Shown here one piece after another: positions 43,821 to 53,394 of a stretch of 62,457 nt of DNA. The number at the start of each line of letters is the position of its first letter. The first letter of the stretch is position 1. A program made the position numbers and the translations under genes. Origin of the DNA: Rhodobacterales bacterium (GTDB lineage Bacteria; Pseudomonadota; Alphaproteobacteria; Rhodobacterales; Rhodobacteraceae). The notes below the pieces were generated by a model. It did no database searches. It saw only the letters and a list, made by a program, of their open reading frames with translations, and was not told where the DNA came from. The stretch spans positions 1 to 62,457 of the forward strand of contig PDOZ01000036.1 of the NCBI GenBank assembly GCA_002747325.1. Direction: 5' to 3'.

Positions 43821-45173
43821 TTATCCGACTTTCTCCCGGATCAGCCGCCGCAAACGCAGGGACAAGAAAAGTGCGGCACAAGTCAGGCCAAGCGTCAGCC
43901 CAAGCCAGACGCCGATCCCTTCCAGCCCGACCCCAAAGCCCAGCACCAGCCCCGCCGGCGCGCCGACCAACCAATACGACGCAGCAGCGATGAACATCGG
44001 GCGCTTGGTGTCGGTCATGCCGCGCAACAGGGCCATGACCATGACCTGCACCCCATCGACGATCTGAAACAGCGCCGCCACCGCCAGAAGGACCGAGCCG
44101 GTGGCGATGATCTGGCCGCGCAACGGATCGACCGGGTCGATGAACAAGCCGGTCAGGAATTCCGGCACGACGAGAAACATCACTGCCGCCGTCACGGCCC
44201 AGCCGACCGCCAGCACCAGCACCGCCCGCGCCCCCATGCGCAACCCGTCCATGTCGTCGCGGCTCAACGCGCGCCCCGCCCGCACCGTCGCGGCCTGACT
44301 CAACCCGACCTGCACCATGAAGGCAACCGAGGTGATCTGTGACGCAACCCCATGCGCCGCCAACGGCACCGCCCCGAGCCAGCCCATCATCACCGACGCG
44401 GCGGAAAATAACCCAACCTCCGCCAGCGCCGTCACCCCGATCTGCAACCCCATCACGGTGACGCCGCGCAAGGTCTCGAAATCGGGGCGCCAGAGGCGGT
44501 GAAACAACCGATGAGAAGGGAACTTGCGCACCGCCACCACGCCCAGCAACAACAGGTTAAGGCTCACGACGATCAACGAAGCCAACGCCGCACCGGCAAT
44601 CCCCATCTCCGGCGCGCCCAAATTGCCGAAAATGAGCGCGTAATTCAGCACCACATTCACCGCCGCAGCGGCGAGCGTGGTGTATAAAACCACACGCGTC
44701 ATCTCGAGCGCCGACAAATAAGAGCGCAGCACAAAGATCCCCAAGGCAGGCAACAGGCCCACCCCCATAATGCGCAAATAGGTCGCCGCCTGCTGCGCCA
44801 CCGCCGCCTCCTGCCCCATGGCGCGCAGGATCGGGCCGGAGAACAGCATTAACGGCAGAAAAACGAGGAAAAACCCGGTCGAAGCCCAAAGCCCCATGCG
44901 GGTGACACGGCGAATGTGGTCCTCCTCGCCCCTTTCCGCCGCCGCCGCGACCAGCGGCATCACCGCAAAGCCAAACCCGGCACCAAACAGCAAAAGAGCG
45001 AAATAAATCGAGGTCGCCAACACCAACCCCGCCAGCGCCTCAACATCATACCACCCCAGCATGAACGTATCCGTCATGCCGATCAAAATCTGCGCCACCT
45101 GACTGCCCACCAACGGCAGGCCCAACACCAGATGCGCGCGAATTTCCGAACCTATGGTCTTTGCCGTCTGCAT
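43821..45173 (-). CDS. MATE family multidrug efflux transporter
   Basis: 450 residues with about 12 membrane segments in two related halves. The N-terminus IRAHLVLGLPLVGSQVAQILIGMTDTFMLGWYD and the mid-protein ETLRGVTVMGLQIGVTALAEVGLFSAASVMMGWLG are typical MATE repeats. The start has a GGGGAGGG site. It should export cationic compounds with Na+ or H+ antiport. Confidence 0.92.
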   Translation of the reverse strand: MQTAKTIGSEIRAHLVLGLPLVGSQVAQILIGMTDTFMLGWYDVEALAGLVLATSIYFALLLFGAGFGFAVMPLVAAAAERGEEDHIRRVTRMGLWASTGFFLVFLPLMLFSGPILRAMGQEAAVAQQAATYLRIMGVGLLPALGIFVLRSYLSALEMTRVVLYTTLAAAAVNVVLNYALIFGNLGAPEMGIAGAALASLIVVSLNLLLLGVVAVRKFPSHRLFHRLWRPDFETLRGVTVMGLQIGVTALAEVGLFSAASVMMGWLGAVPLAAHGVASQITSVAFMVQVGLSQAATVRAGRALSRDDMDGLRMGARAVLVLAVGWAVTAAVMFLVVPEFLTGLFIDPVDPLRGQIIATGSVLLAVAALFQIVDGVQVMVMALLRGMTDTKRPMFIAAASYWLVGAPAGLVLGFGVGLEGIGVWLGLTLGLTCAALFLSLRLRRLIREKVG

Positions 45174-45294
45174 CCCTCCCCTTGCCACGCCGCGCGGGGC
45201 AGAGCAAGTTTCCAACACCCTGCCCCCGCGCCACAAGCAAAAAGTGTGCCAGAGTTATAGCGTTTGACGAAATACCTGAGAAATAGAGCATCGC

Positions 45295-45331
45295 TTAACG
45301 CGTTGAAATCTTTGATTTCAGGCAGCGTTAA
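45295..45331. repeat. Strong inverted repeat upstream of the MATE gene
   Basis: TTAACGCGTTGAAATC (45295-45310) and GATTTCAGGCAGCGTTAA (45314-45331) pair around TTT with a 2-base bulge. Outer sequences AGAGTTATAGCG (45251) and CGCATAACGCTCT (45348) are also roughly inverted, suggesting a ~110-bp nested palindromic element in the 386-bp gene-free region 45174-45559. Confidence 0.55.
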
Positions 45332-45403
45332 GGGATACAAGTTTTTCGCATAACGCTCTAATTCAAATTTTCACCTTCCAGCAAAAATCGGAAAATCCGA
45401 GCC

Positions 45404-45458
45404 AAAATGCGCTGCCCCTCAATCCGCATCCCGCTGCTTCCGAACACGCATTCTGACG
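45404..45458. repeat. Degenerate partial copy of the palindromic repeat element
   Basis: AAAATGCGCTGCCCCTCAAT continuing CCGCAT...CGAACACGCATTCTGA resembles the middle of the elements at 35782 and 43224. The hairpin is weakened (CCGCATCCCGCTGC) and the ends are not clear. Confidence 0.45.
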
Positions 45459-45481
45459 CCGAATAACACAGGTGAACCCAT

Positions 45482-45503
45482 CTTCTTCTTAGTAAAAATA
45501 CTC
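45482..45503. repeat. Copy 3 of 22-bp CTTCTTCTTAG repeat
   Basis: Differs from the copies at 14424 and 27527 only by T for C after CTTCTTCTTAG. Lies 56 bp after the end of the leftward transglycosylase gene. Confidence 0.8.
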
Positions 45504-45559
45504 ACCAACACGGACGCAAACCAAGCAAGGCACAAGGGCTACCCCCCGCCCGCGCCGCC

Positions 45560-46807
45560 TTACCCCCGCAAATGGTTCAGCAAACGCTGCGAAGCAATCC
45601 CCGTCACCGGCAGGCCGCGCGCCGCTTCATAGGCGCGGATAGCGGCGGTGGTCTTGTCGCCGATCACCCCGTCATTGCCCCCCGCGTCAAACCCGGCGCG
45701 GGTCAGCCGCTCCTGCAAGTCGCGCCGCTCCGCCAGCGTCAGACCGTTGGCATCCTCGCCAAACGAGCCAACAAGCAGCCCGCCCCCGGCGAGGCGGTCG
45801 GAAAGGTGCCCCACGGCAAGGGCGTATTTCAGCGAATTGTTATAGCGGCGCAACACCTTGTAATTATGGAACAAAAGGAAAGCCGGACCGCCCGCGCCGC
45901 CGGGCAGGATCAGTTCCGCCGGGCCATGATCGGGCAGGCGTCCGCCGATCGCACGGGTCAGACCCAGCGCGCGCCACTCGGAAATCGGCTTCGTCGTCAA
46001 CGGCGCCTCCCCGCCGGGAACCTTGACCTCCAGCCCCCAAAGCGCCCCGTGTTTCCAGCCGCTTTGCTTGAGGTAATTCGCCGCCGAAGCCAGTGCATCC
46101 CCCGGATCGTCGGACCAGATATCGCGCCGCCCGTCACCATCAAAATCAGCGGCATGGGCGAGGTAGGTTGAAGGAATGAACTGCGTATGCCCCATCGCCC
46201 CGGCCCAGGAACCAAGCATCCGCGGCGCGCTGATATCCCCGGCGGCAAGGATGCGCAGGGCCGCGATCAACTCGCTCTCGAAAAACGCCGCCCGCCGGGA
46301 GCCAAAGCCAAGGGTCGCCAGCGCAGCCAGCACCGGGGTATTCCCCCGCCGCGCGCCAAAGGAGCTTTCCATACCCCAAATCGCCGCCACCACCTCCGCT
46401 TCAACGCCGTAGCGCGCCTCGATCCGGTTCAACAACGCCTTATGCTTGCGGGTTTTCTCCGCCCCGATGCGCAGCCGCTCCGGCGAGGCAGCCACGGCGA
46501 TGTAATCCTCCAAAGTGCGGCGAAACTGAAACTGCTTCTTGTCGTTTTCCAGCACCGAAGGCAGGTAAACCATGGTTTTCTTTGCCTTTTCCAAAACCCC
46601 CTCCGGGATGCCCCTGGCACGGGCGCGGGTCAGAAACCGGGCGCGCCAAGTGTCAAAGCCCGCATTTTTGCGCGCTTCCGGCGCAGGCGCAGGCGCCGCA
46701 GCCGGGGCCGCAGTGCGTTCAACCGCGCGCGACGCTTCCGGCAGAGCGGAACAGGCGGCAAGCGCCAACGGACTGGCAGTCATCAGGGTAAATTGGCGGC
46801 GATTCAT
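45560..46807 (-). CDS. Lytic murein transglycosylase (MltB family) with peptidoglycan-binding domain
   Basis: 415 residues. The N-terminus MNRRQFTLMTASPLALAACS has a lipobox with Cys19 and possibly a twin-arginine-like start. The SLT domain has catalytic Glu147 (IWGMESSFGARRGN) and GAMGHTQFIPSTY; ADFDGDGRRDIWSDDPGDALASAANYL is the MltB calcium loop. The C-terminal ~65 residues are a PG_binding_1 domain (LTRAGFDAGGNDGVIGDKTTAAIRAYEAARGL). It cleaves glycan strands to 1,6-anhydro products. Confidence 0.92.
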   Translation of the reverse strand: MNRRQFTLMTASPLALAACSALPEASRAVERTAAPAAAPAPAPEARKNAGFDTWRARFLTRARARGIPEGVLEKAKKTMVYLPSVLENDKKQFQFRRTLEDYIAVAASPERLRIGAEKTRKHKALLNRIEARYGVEAEVVAAIWGMESSFGARRGNTPVLAALATLGFGSRRAAFFESELIAALRILAAGDISAPRMLGSWAGAMGHTQFIPSTYLAHAADFDGDGRRDIWSDDPGDALASAANYLKQSGWKHGALWGLEVKVPGGEAPLTTKPISEWRALGLTRAIGGRLPDHGPAELILPGGAGGPAFLLFHNYKVLRRYNNSLKYALAVGHLSDRLAGGGLLVGSFGEDANGLTLAERRDLQERLTRAGFDAGGNDGVIGDKTTAAIRAYEAARGLPVTGIASQRLLNHLRG

Positions 46808-46924
46808 GGTAAATTCCTTTGATATTCAGGCACGAGCATAGGCGGCAACCCGCCCCGCCCCAAGCACGAAAAACGCGACCCCACCCTTTGGCAGGACCGC
46901 GCTTATTCACGCATCACCCAAGGC

Positions 46925-47923
46925 TTAACTGCGTCGCTGATCCGGGTGCAGCGAAGCGCCGAGAATGTGATCGGCCTTGTGGATCACCTGACTGGCCTGC
47001 CCGATGATCAGCGGGTCCGGCGCCACGGCCACTTCCGGGTCTTTGTCCGGGTAGTCCAGCGTGTAGAGGAAGTAGCGCATCACCTCAAGGCGGGCGCGTT
47101 TCTTGTCGTCGGACTTGACGATGGTCCAGGGGGCGTCGGCGGTGTGGGTATAGAAGAACATCGCCTCTTTCGCCTCGGTGTAATCGTCCCACTTATCCAG
47201 CGAAGCCACGTCGACCGGCGACAGCTTCCAACGCTTCAGCGGGTCTTCCTTGCGCGAGTCAAAGCGGCGCTTCTGTTCGGTCTGCGTCACCGAGAACCAG
47301 AACTTGTAAAGCTGAATGCCCGAACGCACCAGCATCCGCTCCAACTCCGGCGTCTGGCGCATGAATTCGAGATACTCGCCCGGCGAGCAGAAGCCCATCA
47401 CGCGCTCAACCCCCGCACGGTTATACCAGGAACGGTCATAAAACACCATTTCACCCGAGGTCGGCAGGTGCTGAATATAGCGCTGGAAGAACCACTGGCC
47501 TTTCTCGATATCCGTCGGCTTGTTGAGTGCCACAACGCGGGCTTCGCGCGGGTTCAGATGCTCCATGAAGCGCTTGATCGTGCCGCCCTTACCGGCCGCA
47601 TCGCGCCCCTCGAACAGCATGACAAACTTCTTGCCCTCTTCGCCAACCCATTTCTGCACCTTGAGCAATTCCGCCTGCAACCGGGCTTTCTGACGATCAT
47701 AGCTCCTGCGGTCCAGCTTCTTTTCATACGGATACTCGCCGTTCTCAAAAGCCTGCCGGATGGCGTCATGCGTCACCTTGGTAATGACATCAGGGCTGTT
47801 TACCGGCTCGTCGGCAACCGGCGTTGCGGTTTTGGCTTCCGCTGCCGCTGGCTTGTTCCCGGCAGGCGCCCTTCCCCTCGCCGGAGTTTTGCGCACAGTT
47901 CCACGGCCCTGTTCATTAGTCAT
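46925..47923 (-). CDS. ppk2: Polyphosphate kinase 2
   Basis: 332 residues. Walker A is EGRDAAGKGGTIKRF, Walker B and lid are FYDRSWYNRAGVERVMGF, with KFWFSVTQTEQKRRFDSRKEDPLKRWKLSPVD conserved. This is a one-domain class I PPK2, which transfers phosphate between polyphosphate and nucleoside diphosphates. The N-terminal ~50 residues are a basic, Ala-rich disordered extension. Polyphosphate and PHB storage genes occur in the same window. Confidence 0.92.
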   Translation of the reverse strand: MTNEQGRGTVRKTPARGRAPAGNKPAAAEAKTATPVADEPVNSPDVITKVTHDAIRQAFENGEYPYEKKLDRRSYDRQKARLQAELLKVQKWVGEEGKKFVMLFEGRDAAGKGGTIKRFMEHLNPREARVVALNKPTDIEKGQWFFQRYIQHLPTSGEMVFYDRSWYNRAGVERVMGFCSPGEYLEFMRQTPELERMLVRSGIQLYKFWFSVTQTEQKRRFDSRKEDPLKRWKLSPVDVASLDKWDDYTEAKEAMFFYTHTADAPWTIVKSDDKKRARLEVMRYFLYTLDYPDKDPEVAVAPDPLIIGQASQVIHKADHILGASLHPDQRRS

Positions 47924-48014
47924 ACGAATCTCCTCATTTAAGTATTCGGGGGGAGCCTATAACAGAAAAGTTAACCACTCCTTGATCCGCATCAAGAAAC
48001 CCGCGCGTTTTCCA

Positions 48015-48044
48015 AAAAAGCCGCCCCAATTGGAGCGGCTTTTT
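48015..48044. terminator. Bidirectional-looking terminator
   Basis: AAAAGCCGC(C)CC-AATT-GGAGCGGCTTTT forms a symmetrical stem with A and T tracts on either side. It lies 24 bp after the stop of the leftward beta-helix gene and upstream of ppk2. Confidence 0.85.
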
Positions 48045-48067
48045 AAAGTTTCAAAAGGTCCGGCGGG

Positions 48068-50359
48068 TCAGATCGGCTTATCGACCCGCGCCGTCACCTG
48101 CACCGCCCCGCGACAGGGGGTCGACCATTTGAGCCGCACCTGATCGTTGCCGCTGCCCACCGCCGTTTCCACATGCGGCATGGTGAACACATCCGCATTG
48201 CTCGCGTCACGAATAGCCGATTGCGCCACAACCGACGTCACCGTGCGGGCATAGCCGTTGAACGGCAGGTATGGCGACACATCCAGCGTCCAGCTCGACT
48301 GGTTGGTATTTTGCTGAAATTCCAGCGTCACCGGGCTGATCGTGCGCTGATCGACGCCGTGGAACGTGTTATCCGTCACCGTCACCAACCGACAGGCCCA
48401 GCTATTGAGCGGCGCGATCGAGGTATCGACCCCGTCGATCCGGTCGATATTGCCCCGCACCGCCTTGAACGCGTTGTTGGAGATGTTTAACCCCGCGAGG
48501 TGATGGCCGGTGCCATAGGGCTTCACGGTGATGAAATTCATATAGCTCGCCGCGTCCTGAAAGCGGAAGATGTTGCCGGTAATGTTGAGGCCGCCAAAGG
48601 AGTATTCCGACGCGAAATCAGGATGTTGGTCGTGTTCGTTGGTCCATTCAATGGTGCAGTTGTCGATGTAATTGCCGGTGATGGTCGAACAGGTCGGCGG
48701 GTAGGTGAAGATGATCCCCGGCACGCGCGCCGCATGGGACTGGTTATCGCCCTGAAACACATGGTTGCCAACAAGAATATGGCTCTCGCCGTGCAGCACC
48801 ATCGAAGTGCCCAAGCGCTGAAACCGGCTGTCGCGGATTTTGGCATCGTTGGCATTGACATTGAACCCGTGCGACACGCGATCAACGGCGGGCTTGCCCT
48901 GCTCATCGGAAAAGAACTGGCAGCGGTCGATATGCAGGTCCTGACAGGCGCGGCCCGGCGAGGTGATGGTGCGCTTTTCCGGGCGCAGGAAGAAGCAATC
49001 CTTGAACTGGATATTGCCGCCCGCCGGGGGCAGAAGCACGCCGTTGGCATCGCCGTTCATCTGAATTTCGATATTCTGGAACTCGAACTTGGTCAGCTTC
49101 TGGAACCCGTTGAAATCCAACACATATTTGAAGCGGGTGAAGGTATAATTCTGCGTCGTGTTCGGCCCGTAAAGCGGCTGCGACAGGATCACCTTGCCCT
49201 GCGACACGTTCACTTCCTTGACATAGACCTCCCGGCCAACCCCATTACCCGCCACATGCGAACCCGGCTGAATCTGCGCCACCTGCGCCACGTTGGTCAA
49301 CTCATAGGCATTGGCCGGGTTGTAGGTGCCCGCGGACACGACCACATCCTCGTCCCAATCCGTGCTGTTATTGACGTAAAACGCCCCGTTGCGCAGCACC
49401 CGGCGGATTTGAAACGAATTGATCGTATGCACCGCATCCTGCATGTCGATCGGTGCGGTCAGATTGACCCGGCGCCCGGCCATGTCGAAACTGTCATGGT
49501 CCGAGTAATTCATCAGCGCCTGAAAGCCCTTCTTGAACCCCTCGACCTCGTCGCCAAAGGCGTCAATATAGGAGGGCAGGTCAAAATTGCGCATCAAGAC
49601 CAGCTTGTGCTGCTTGGCCATCGTAACCGTACCTTCAAACCGCGCCTTATTCTCCAGCGTCAGGTCCGCGCCGAGCTTATACGTCCCCTCCGGGATGACC
49701 ACGGTACGCCCGCCCGCCGCGTCATCAGCGGCAATGAAAGCGGCGTGATCGTCCGTCACCCCATCGCCCAGCGCGCCGAAATCGCGCACGTCCACCGTGT
49801 CGATCATGCCGCGCAGGAAGGCTTCCGTAATGTCCTCGATGTAAATATCGTCGATGCGCACGAGACCGCCAGACGCGCCGGTCAGATCCAGCCCGATATG
49901 CGCTTCCACCACCCCCGTGCCCCAGGGCATATCGACCCCATCGCGGTTGCCCGAGCCGATAATGGCCGCAATTTCAACCACTTCGCCGTAGGTGTCGAGG
50001 GTGGTCGCCGGACCGGCCTGCGGCACGGTCGCAACCGTATTGCCCGCCGCATTCAGCGGATTGGCAGCGATGCGCACATTCGGGAACACGCCGGAAACCG
50101 CCTTCACCCGCACCCGCACCCGGTAATACACGCCGGGGATCAGCTCGGTCTTGCCCATCCAGCGCAGGCTCTGCACGCTATTGGTCTTGAGCAGTTCCAG
50201 ACAGCCGCCAAAATCCGCATCCGCCGCCACAATCGCCGCATTGCCCGCCCCGGCATAGGTGGCGGAACCGGCACTGCCGTCTTCGCTGGACCAGACGCCG
50301 AGACCGTCTTCAAAGGCCGGAGGGTTGAGGTCGATCCCCTGTGTAATCGCGATATTCAT
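48068..50359 (-). CDS. Right-handed beta-helix (pectate lyase 3 / GH28-related) protein
   Basis: 763 residues from MNIAITQGIDLNPPAFEDGLGVW, with an AAGGGAAAAG site. Residues ~1-190 look like a carbohydrate-binding beta-sandwich. At ~195 comes VDVRDFGALGDGVTDDHAAF, the entry of a pectate-lyase-3 beta-helix, followed by many NVNANDAKIRDSRF / ITGNYIDNCTI-type coils. There is no signal peptide. Related proteins are widespread in Rhodobacterales; I recall one R. capsulatus homolog being linked to gene transfer agent tails, but cannot confirm. Alternatives are a phage-type tailspike or polysaccharide-degrading enzyme. Confidence 0.75.
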   Translation of the reverse strand: MNIAITQGIDLNPPAFEDGLGVWSSEDGSAGSATYAGAGNAAIVAADADFGGCLELLKTNSVQSLRWMGKTELIPGVYYRVRVRVKAVSGVFPNVRIAANPLNAAGNTVATVPQAGPATTLDTYGEVVEIAAIIGSGNRDGVDMPWGTGVVEAHIGLDLTGASGGLVRIDDIYIEDITEAFLRGMIDTVDVRDFGALGDGVTDDHAAFIAADDAAGGRTVVIPEGTYKLGADLTLENKARFEGTVTMAKQHKLVLMRNFDLPSYIDAFGDEVEGFKKGFQALMNYSDHDSFDMAGRRVNLTAPIDMQDAVHTINSFQIRRVLRNGAFYVNNSTDWDEDVVVSAGTYNPANAYELTNVAQVAQIQPGSHVAGNGVGREVYVKEVNVSQGKVILSQPLYGPNTTQNYTFTRFKYVLDFNGFQKLTKFEFQNIEIQMNGDANGVLLPPAGGNIQFKDCFFLRPEKRTITSPGRACQDLHIDRCQFFSDEQGKPAVDRVSHGFNVNANDAKIRDSRFQRLGTSMVLHGESHILVGNHVFQGDNQSHAARVPGIIFTYPPTCSTITGNYIDNCTIEWTNEHDQHPDFASEYSFGGLNITGNIFRFQDAASYMNFITVKPYGTGHHLAGLNISNNAFKAVRGNIDRIDGVDTSIAPLNSWACRLVTVTDNTFHGVDQRTISPVTLEFQQNTNQSSWTLDVSPYLPFNGYARTVTSVVAQSAIRDASNADVFTMPHVETAVGSGNDQVRLKWSTPCRGAVQVTARVDKPI

Positions 50360-50503
50360 TCTTTTCCCTTTCAGGTGCAAAACCGTGGGCCGGGAAAGGC
50401 GGCCAAACGGCCCGGCACTCCCGGCGCGAAAGGGGTAACAATGCGGGGTTAATCCCCCCTGAGCGCAGCGCGCGTTGCGTGGCGCTCAGGGGCGTGGGGC
50501 GGC

Positions 50504-52084
50504 TCAGTCGGAGAGCAATTCCCCGGCCAGCGCCCGGTCGATCAGGGCTGCGGTTTCCTCAACGCCGTAAAGCGCGATGAAGCCGCCAAAACGCGGGCCT
50601 TGGCTGGTGCCCAAAAGCACCTCGTAGAGCGCCTTGAACCAATCGCGCATCGGGTCGAAACGCTCGCGACCGACGCTGTAAACCAGCCCCTGAAGCTCCT
50701 CCGCGTCCAGCCCGCCGTCCCAGTTCCGCAACCCATCGCGCAGCACTTCCAGCGCCTCGCGTTCGAGATCGCTCGGCGCCCGGAACACCTTGTTGGCCGC
50801 CACGAAATCCTCGTAATACCGCACCGCATAACCCGCCGCCGCATCGAGATCGGGATGGGTCTCGGCACTCGCCTCCGGCGCATAGCGCTGGATAAAGCCC
50901 CAAAGCTGCGACTTATCATGCGCGTGCGCCACCGAGGCGAGGTTGAGCAGCATCGAGAACGGCACCACCATATTCGACACCGGCACCTCGCCGCCATGAA
51001 TATGCCAGACCGGGTTATTCAACTGCGCCTTCAGATCCTGCTTGTGATAGGCATTGAGCTGCTGGTGATACTCGTCCATCGCCTTCGGGATCACATCAAA
51101 ATGCATCCGCTTGGCGGTTTTCGGCTTGAGATACATGAAATAGGCAAGGCTCTCCGTCGACGCGTAGGTCAGCCATTCATCAATCGACACCCCGTTGCCC
51201 GAGGTCTTGGAAATCTTCTGCCCGTTCTCATCGAGGAACAACTCATAGACGAAATGCTCCGGCGCGCGATGGCCCAGAATGCGGCAAATCTTGTCGTAGA
51301 TCGGCGTGTTGGTGCTGTGATCCTTGCCATACATCTCGAAATCGACCCCCAGCGCCGCCCAGCGCGCGCCGAAATCCGGTTTCCATTGCAGCTTCACATT
51401 GCCGCCCGTGACCGGCAGGGTCCATTCGCGCCCCTCTTCATCGTCGAAGGTGATCGTGTGGGTCTCGGCGCAAACCTTCTTCATCGGCACATACAGAACC
51501 CGCCCGGTCTCCGGATGGATCGGCAGGAAGATCGAATAGGTCTGGCGGCGCTCTTCGCGCAGGCTCTTGAGCATGACCTGCATGATCTCGTCATATTTCT
51601 CCACCGCCCGCTTCAGCACCGCATCAAACGCACCCGAACGGTAAAACTCCGTCGCCGAACGAAACTCGTATTCAAAACCGAACGTATCGAGGAAGCGGCA
51701 GAGCATGGCGTTGTTGTGATCGCCAAAACTGTCATGCGTGCCGAACGGGTCCGGGACCGAAGTCAGCGGCTTTTGCAGATGCTCCGTCAGGCTCTCGGCA
51801 TTAGGCACATTGCCCGGCACCTTGCGCATCCCATCGAGATCGTCGGAAAAACAGATCAGCTTGGTCGGGATGTCGGAAATCACCTCGAAGGCACGTTGAA
51901 TCATCGTCGTGCGCGCCACCTCGCCAAAGGTGCCGATATGCGGCAGGCCGGACGGGCCATAGCCGGTCTCAAACAGCACAAATCCCTTCTCCGGCGCGCC
52001 CTTGTCAAAGCGTTTGAGCACCCGGCGCGCCTCTTCAAAGGGCCAGGCTTTCGAACTCATCGCGGCGTCGCGCATCTCGGACAT
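50504..52084 (-). CDS. lysS: Lysyl-tRNA synthetase, class I
   Basis: 526 residues. The class I Rossmann motifs are HIGT at H49 ([16 protein letters not shown]) and KISKT ([13 protein letters not shown]). This archaeal-type LysRS replaces the class II enzyme in many alphaproteobacteria and spirochaetes. [16 protein letters not shown] and [20 protein letters not shown] are conserved. Standalone leftward gene. Confidence 0.95.
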   Translation of the reverse strand: MSEMRDAAMSSKAWPFEEARRVLKRFDKGAPEKGFVLFETGYGPSGLPHIGTFGEVARTTMIQRAFEVISDIPTKLICFSDDLDGMRKVPGNVPNAESLTEHLQKPLTSVPDPFGTHDSFGDHNNAMLCRFLDTFGFEYEFRSATEFYRSGAFDAVLKRAVEKYDEIMQVMLKSLREERRQTYSIFLPIHPETGRVLYVPMKKVCAETHTITFDDEEGREWTLPVTGGNVKLQWKPDFGARWAALGVDFEMYGKDHSTNTPIYDKICRILGHRAPEHFVYELFLDENGQKISKTSGNGVSIDEWLTYASTESLAYFMYLKPKTAKRMHFDVIPKAMDEYHQQLNAYHKQDLKAQLNNPVWHIHGGEVPVSNMVVPFSMLLNLASVAHAHDKSQLWGFIQRYAPEASAETHPDLDAAAGYAVRYYEDFVAANKVFRAPSDLEREALEVLRDGLRNWDGGLDAEELQGLVYSVGRERFDPMRDWFKALYEVLLGTSQGPRFGGFIALYGVEETAALIDRALAGELLSD

Positions 52085-52144
52085 GTCATTTCCTCTCAGA
52101 CTTGATCCCCCGTGTCCTATTGCCCCGCGCGCAAAGGGTCAATA

Positions 52145-52600
52145 ATGTCAGGCCAAATTGCACAACAGGAGCCCGCCGTGACCGAATTGCCGCAACCCCT
52201 CTCCCCCGCCGATGCGCTGGTCGCCGTCATGGTCGCCGTCGCCGCTTCCGACGAGACCATGCGCACCTCCGAACTCGTCACCATTGAACGCATCATCAAC
52301 CACCTGCCGGTTTTCGCAGGCTACGATCTCGACCGCCTGAAACGGGTATCGCAGGCGGTGTTTGACCTGTTTTCCGAGGAAGACGGGCTGGACGCCCTGT
52401 TCGGCCTGATCCGCGAGGCGCTGCCCGAACGGCTGTGGGAAACCGCCTATGCCCTGTCCTGCGACGTGGCCGCCGCCGACGGACACCTGACCGGCGAAGA
52501 GCTGCGCCTGCTGGAAGAAATGCGCTACGAACTTTCCATCGACCGGCTGCACGCCGCCGCCATCGAACGCGGCGCCCGTGCCAGACACATGACAATCTGA
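52145..52600 (+). CDS. TerB-like / DnaJ-associated TerB family protein
   Basis: 151 residues. After a short polar N-terminus, PADALVAVMVAVAASDETMRTSELVTIERIINHLP and ALSCDVAAADGHLTGEELRLLEEMRYELSID form two helical, acidic repeats with metal-binding DxxxxxxE patterns typical of TerB. Family members are linked to tellurite resistance or membrane stress, but no ter genes are adjacent, so the role is open. Confidence 0.8.
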   Translation: MSGQIAQQEPAVTELPQPLSPADALVAVMVAVAASDETMRTSELVTIERIINHLPVFAGYDLDRLKRVSQAVFDLFSEEDGLDALFGLIREALPERLWETAYALSCDVAAADGHLTGEELRLLEEMRYELSIDRLHAAAIERGARARHMTI

Positions 52601-52682
52601 GCGCCACCTGAGCGCCGCGCGGCCCTTGAACCGGCCGCACCCGCACCCCATATTCGCCGCAATGAATATAAAGGACAGACCC

Positions 52683-53384
52683 ATGCTCAACGACTTCCCC
52701 ATCACGAAGAAATGGCCCGCCAAAGACCCGTCCGTGATCCAGCTCTATTCCCTACCCACGCCCAACGGCATCAAGGTCTCCGCCATGCTGGAAGAAACCG
52801 GCCTGCCCTATGAGGCGCATCAAGTGCGCTTTGGCAAAAACGAGCAGTTTTCCGACGAATTTCTCTCCCTCAATCCGAACAACAAAATCCCCGCCATCCT
52901 CGATCCCAACGGGCCGGAAGGCACGCCGATGGGCCTGTGGGAAAGCGGCGCGATCCTGATCTATCTGGCGGAAAAGACAGGGAAATTCCTGCCCGAAGCC
53001 CCGGCGGCGCGGGCGCAGACCATCCAGTGGTTGATGTGGCAAATGGGCGGGCTTGGCCCGATGCTGGGACAGCTTGGCTTCTTCACCGTCTTCGGCGGCA
53101 AGGATTTCGAGGACAAGCGCCCAATGGAGCGATATCGCGACGAAAGCAAGCGTCTGCTCGGCGTGTTGAACCAGCGCCTTGCGGGCCGCGAAAACGTCAT
53201 GGGCGACGCCTATACCATCGCTGACATGGCGATCTGGCCGTGGATTCGCACCGCCAAACTGCGCTTTCAGGCCGACGACATGCTAGGCGTAGACAAGATG
53301 GACGACCTGAACCGCTGGTTCGATGCCTGCATGGCGCGCGAGGCTTCCAAAGTGGCGATCAACACGCCGCCGATGCCCAGCTAA
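52683..53384 (+). CDS. Glutathione S-transferase family protein (YghU/YfcG-like)
   Basis: 233 residues. N-terminal thioredoxin-like domain: IQLYSLPTPNGIKVSAMLEETGLPYEAHQV, then NPNNKIPAILDPNGP and WESGAILIYLAEKTGKFLP. The C-terminal helical domain includes YTIADMAIWPWIRT. TPNGIK-type active sites are characteristic of the nu-class YghU/YfcG disulfide-bond reductases. Start chosen at MLNDFPITKKWPA. Confidence 0.88.
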   Translation: MLNDFPITKKWPAKDPSVIQLYSLPTPNGIKVSAMLEETGLPYEAHQVRFGKNEQFSDEFLSLNPNNKIPAILDPNGPEGTPMGLWESGAILIYLAEKTGKFLPEAPAARAQTIQWLMWQMGGLGPMLGQLGFFTVFGGKDFEDKRPMERYRDESKRLLGVLNQRLAGRENVMGDAYTIADMAIWPWIRTAKLRFQADDMLGVDKMDDLNRWFDACMAREASKVAINTPPMPS

Positions 53385-53394
53385 TAATGCAGCT

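Noticed and set aside
48500..50452. 650-codon open frame antisense to the beta-helix gene
   Set aside because: No domain pattern and antisense composition; the minus-strand protein has clear beta-helix motifs.
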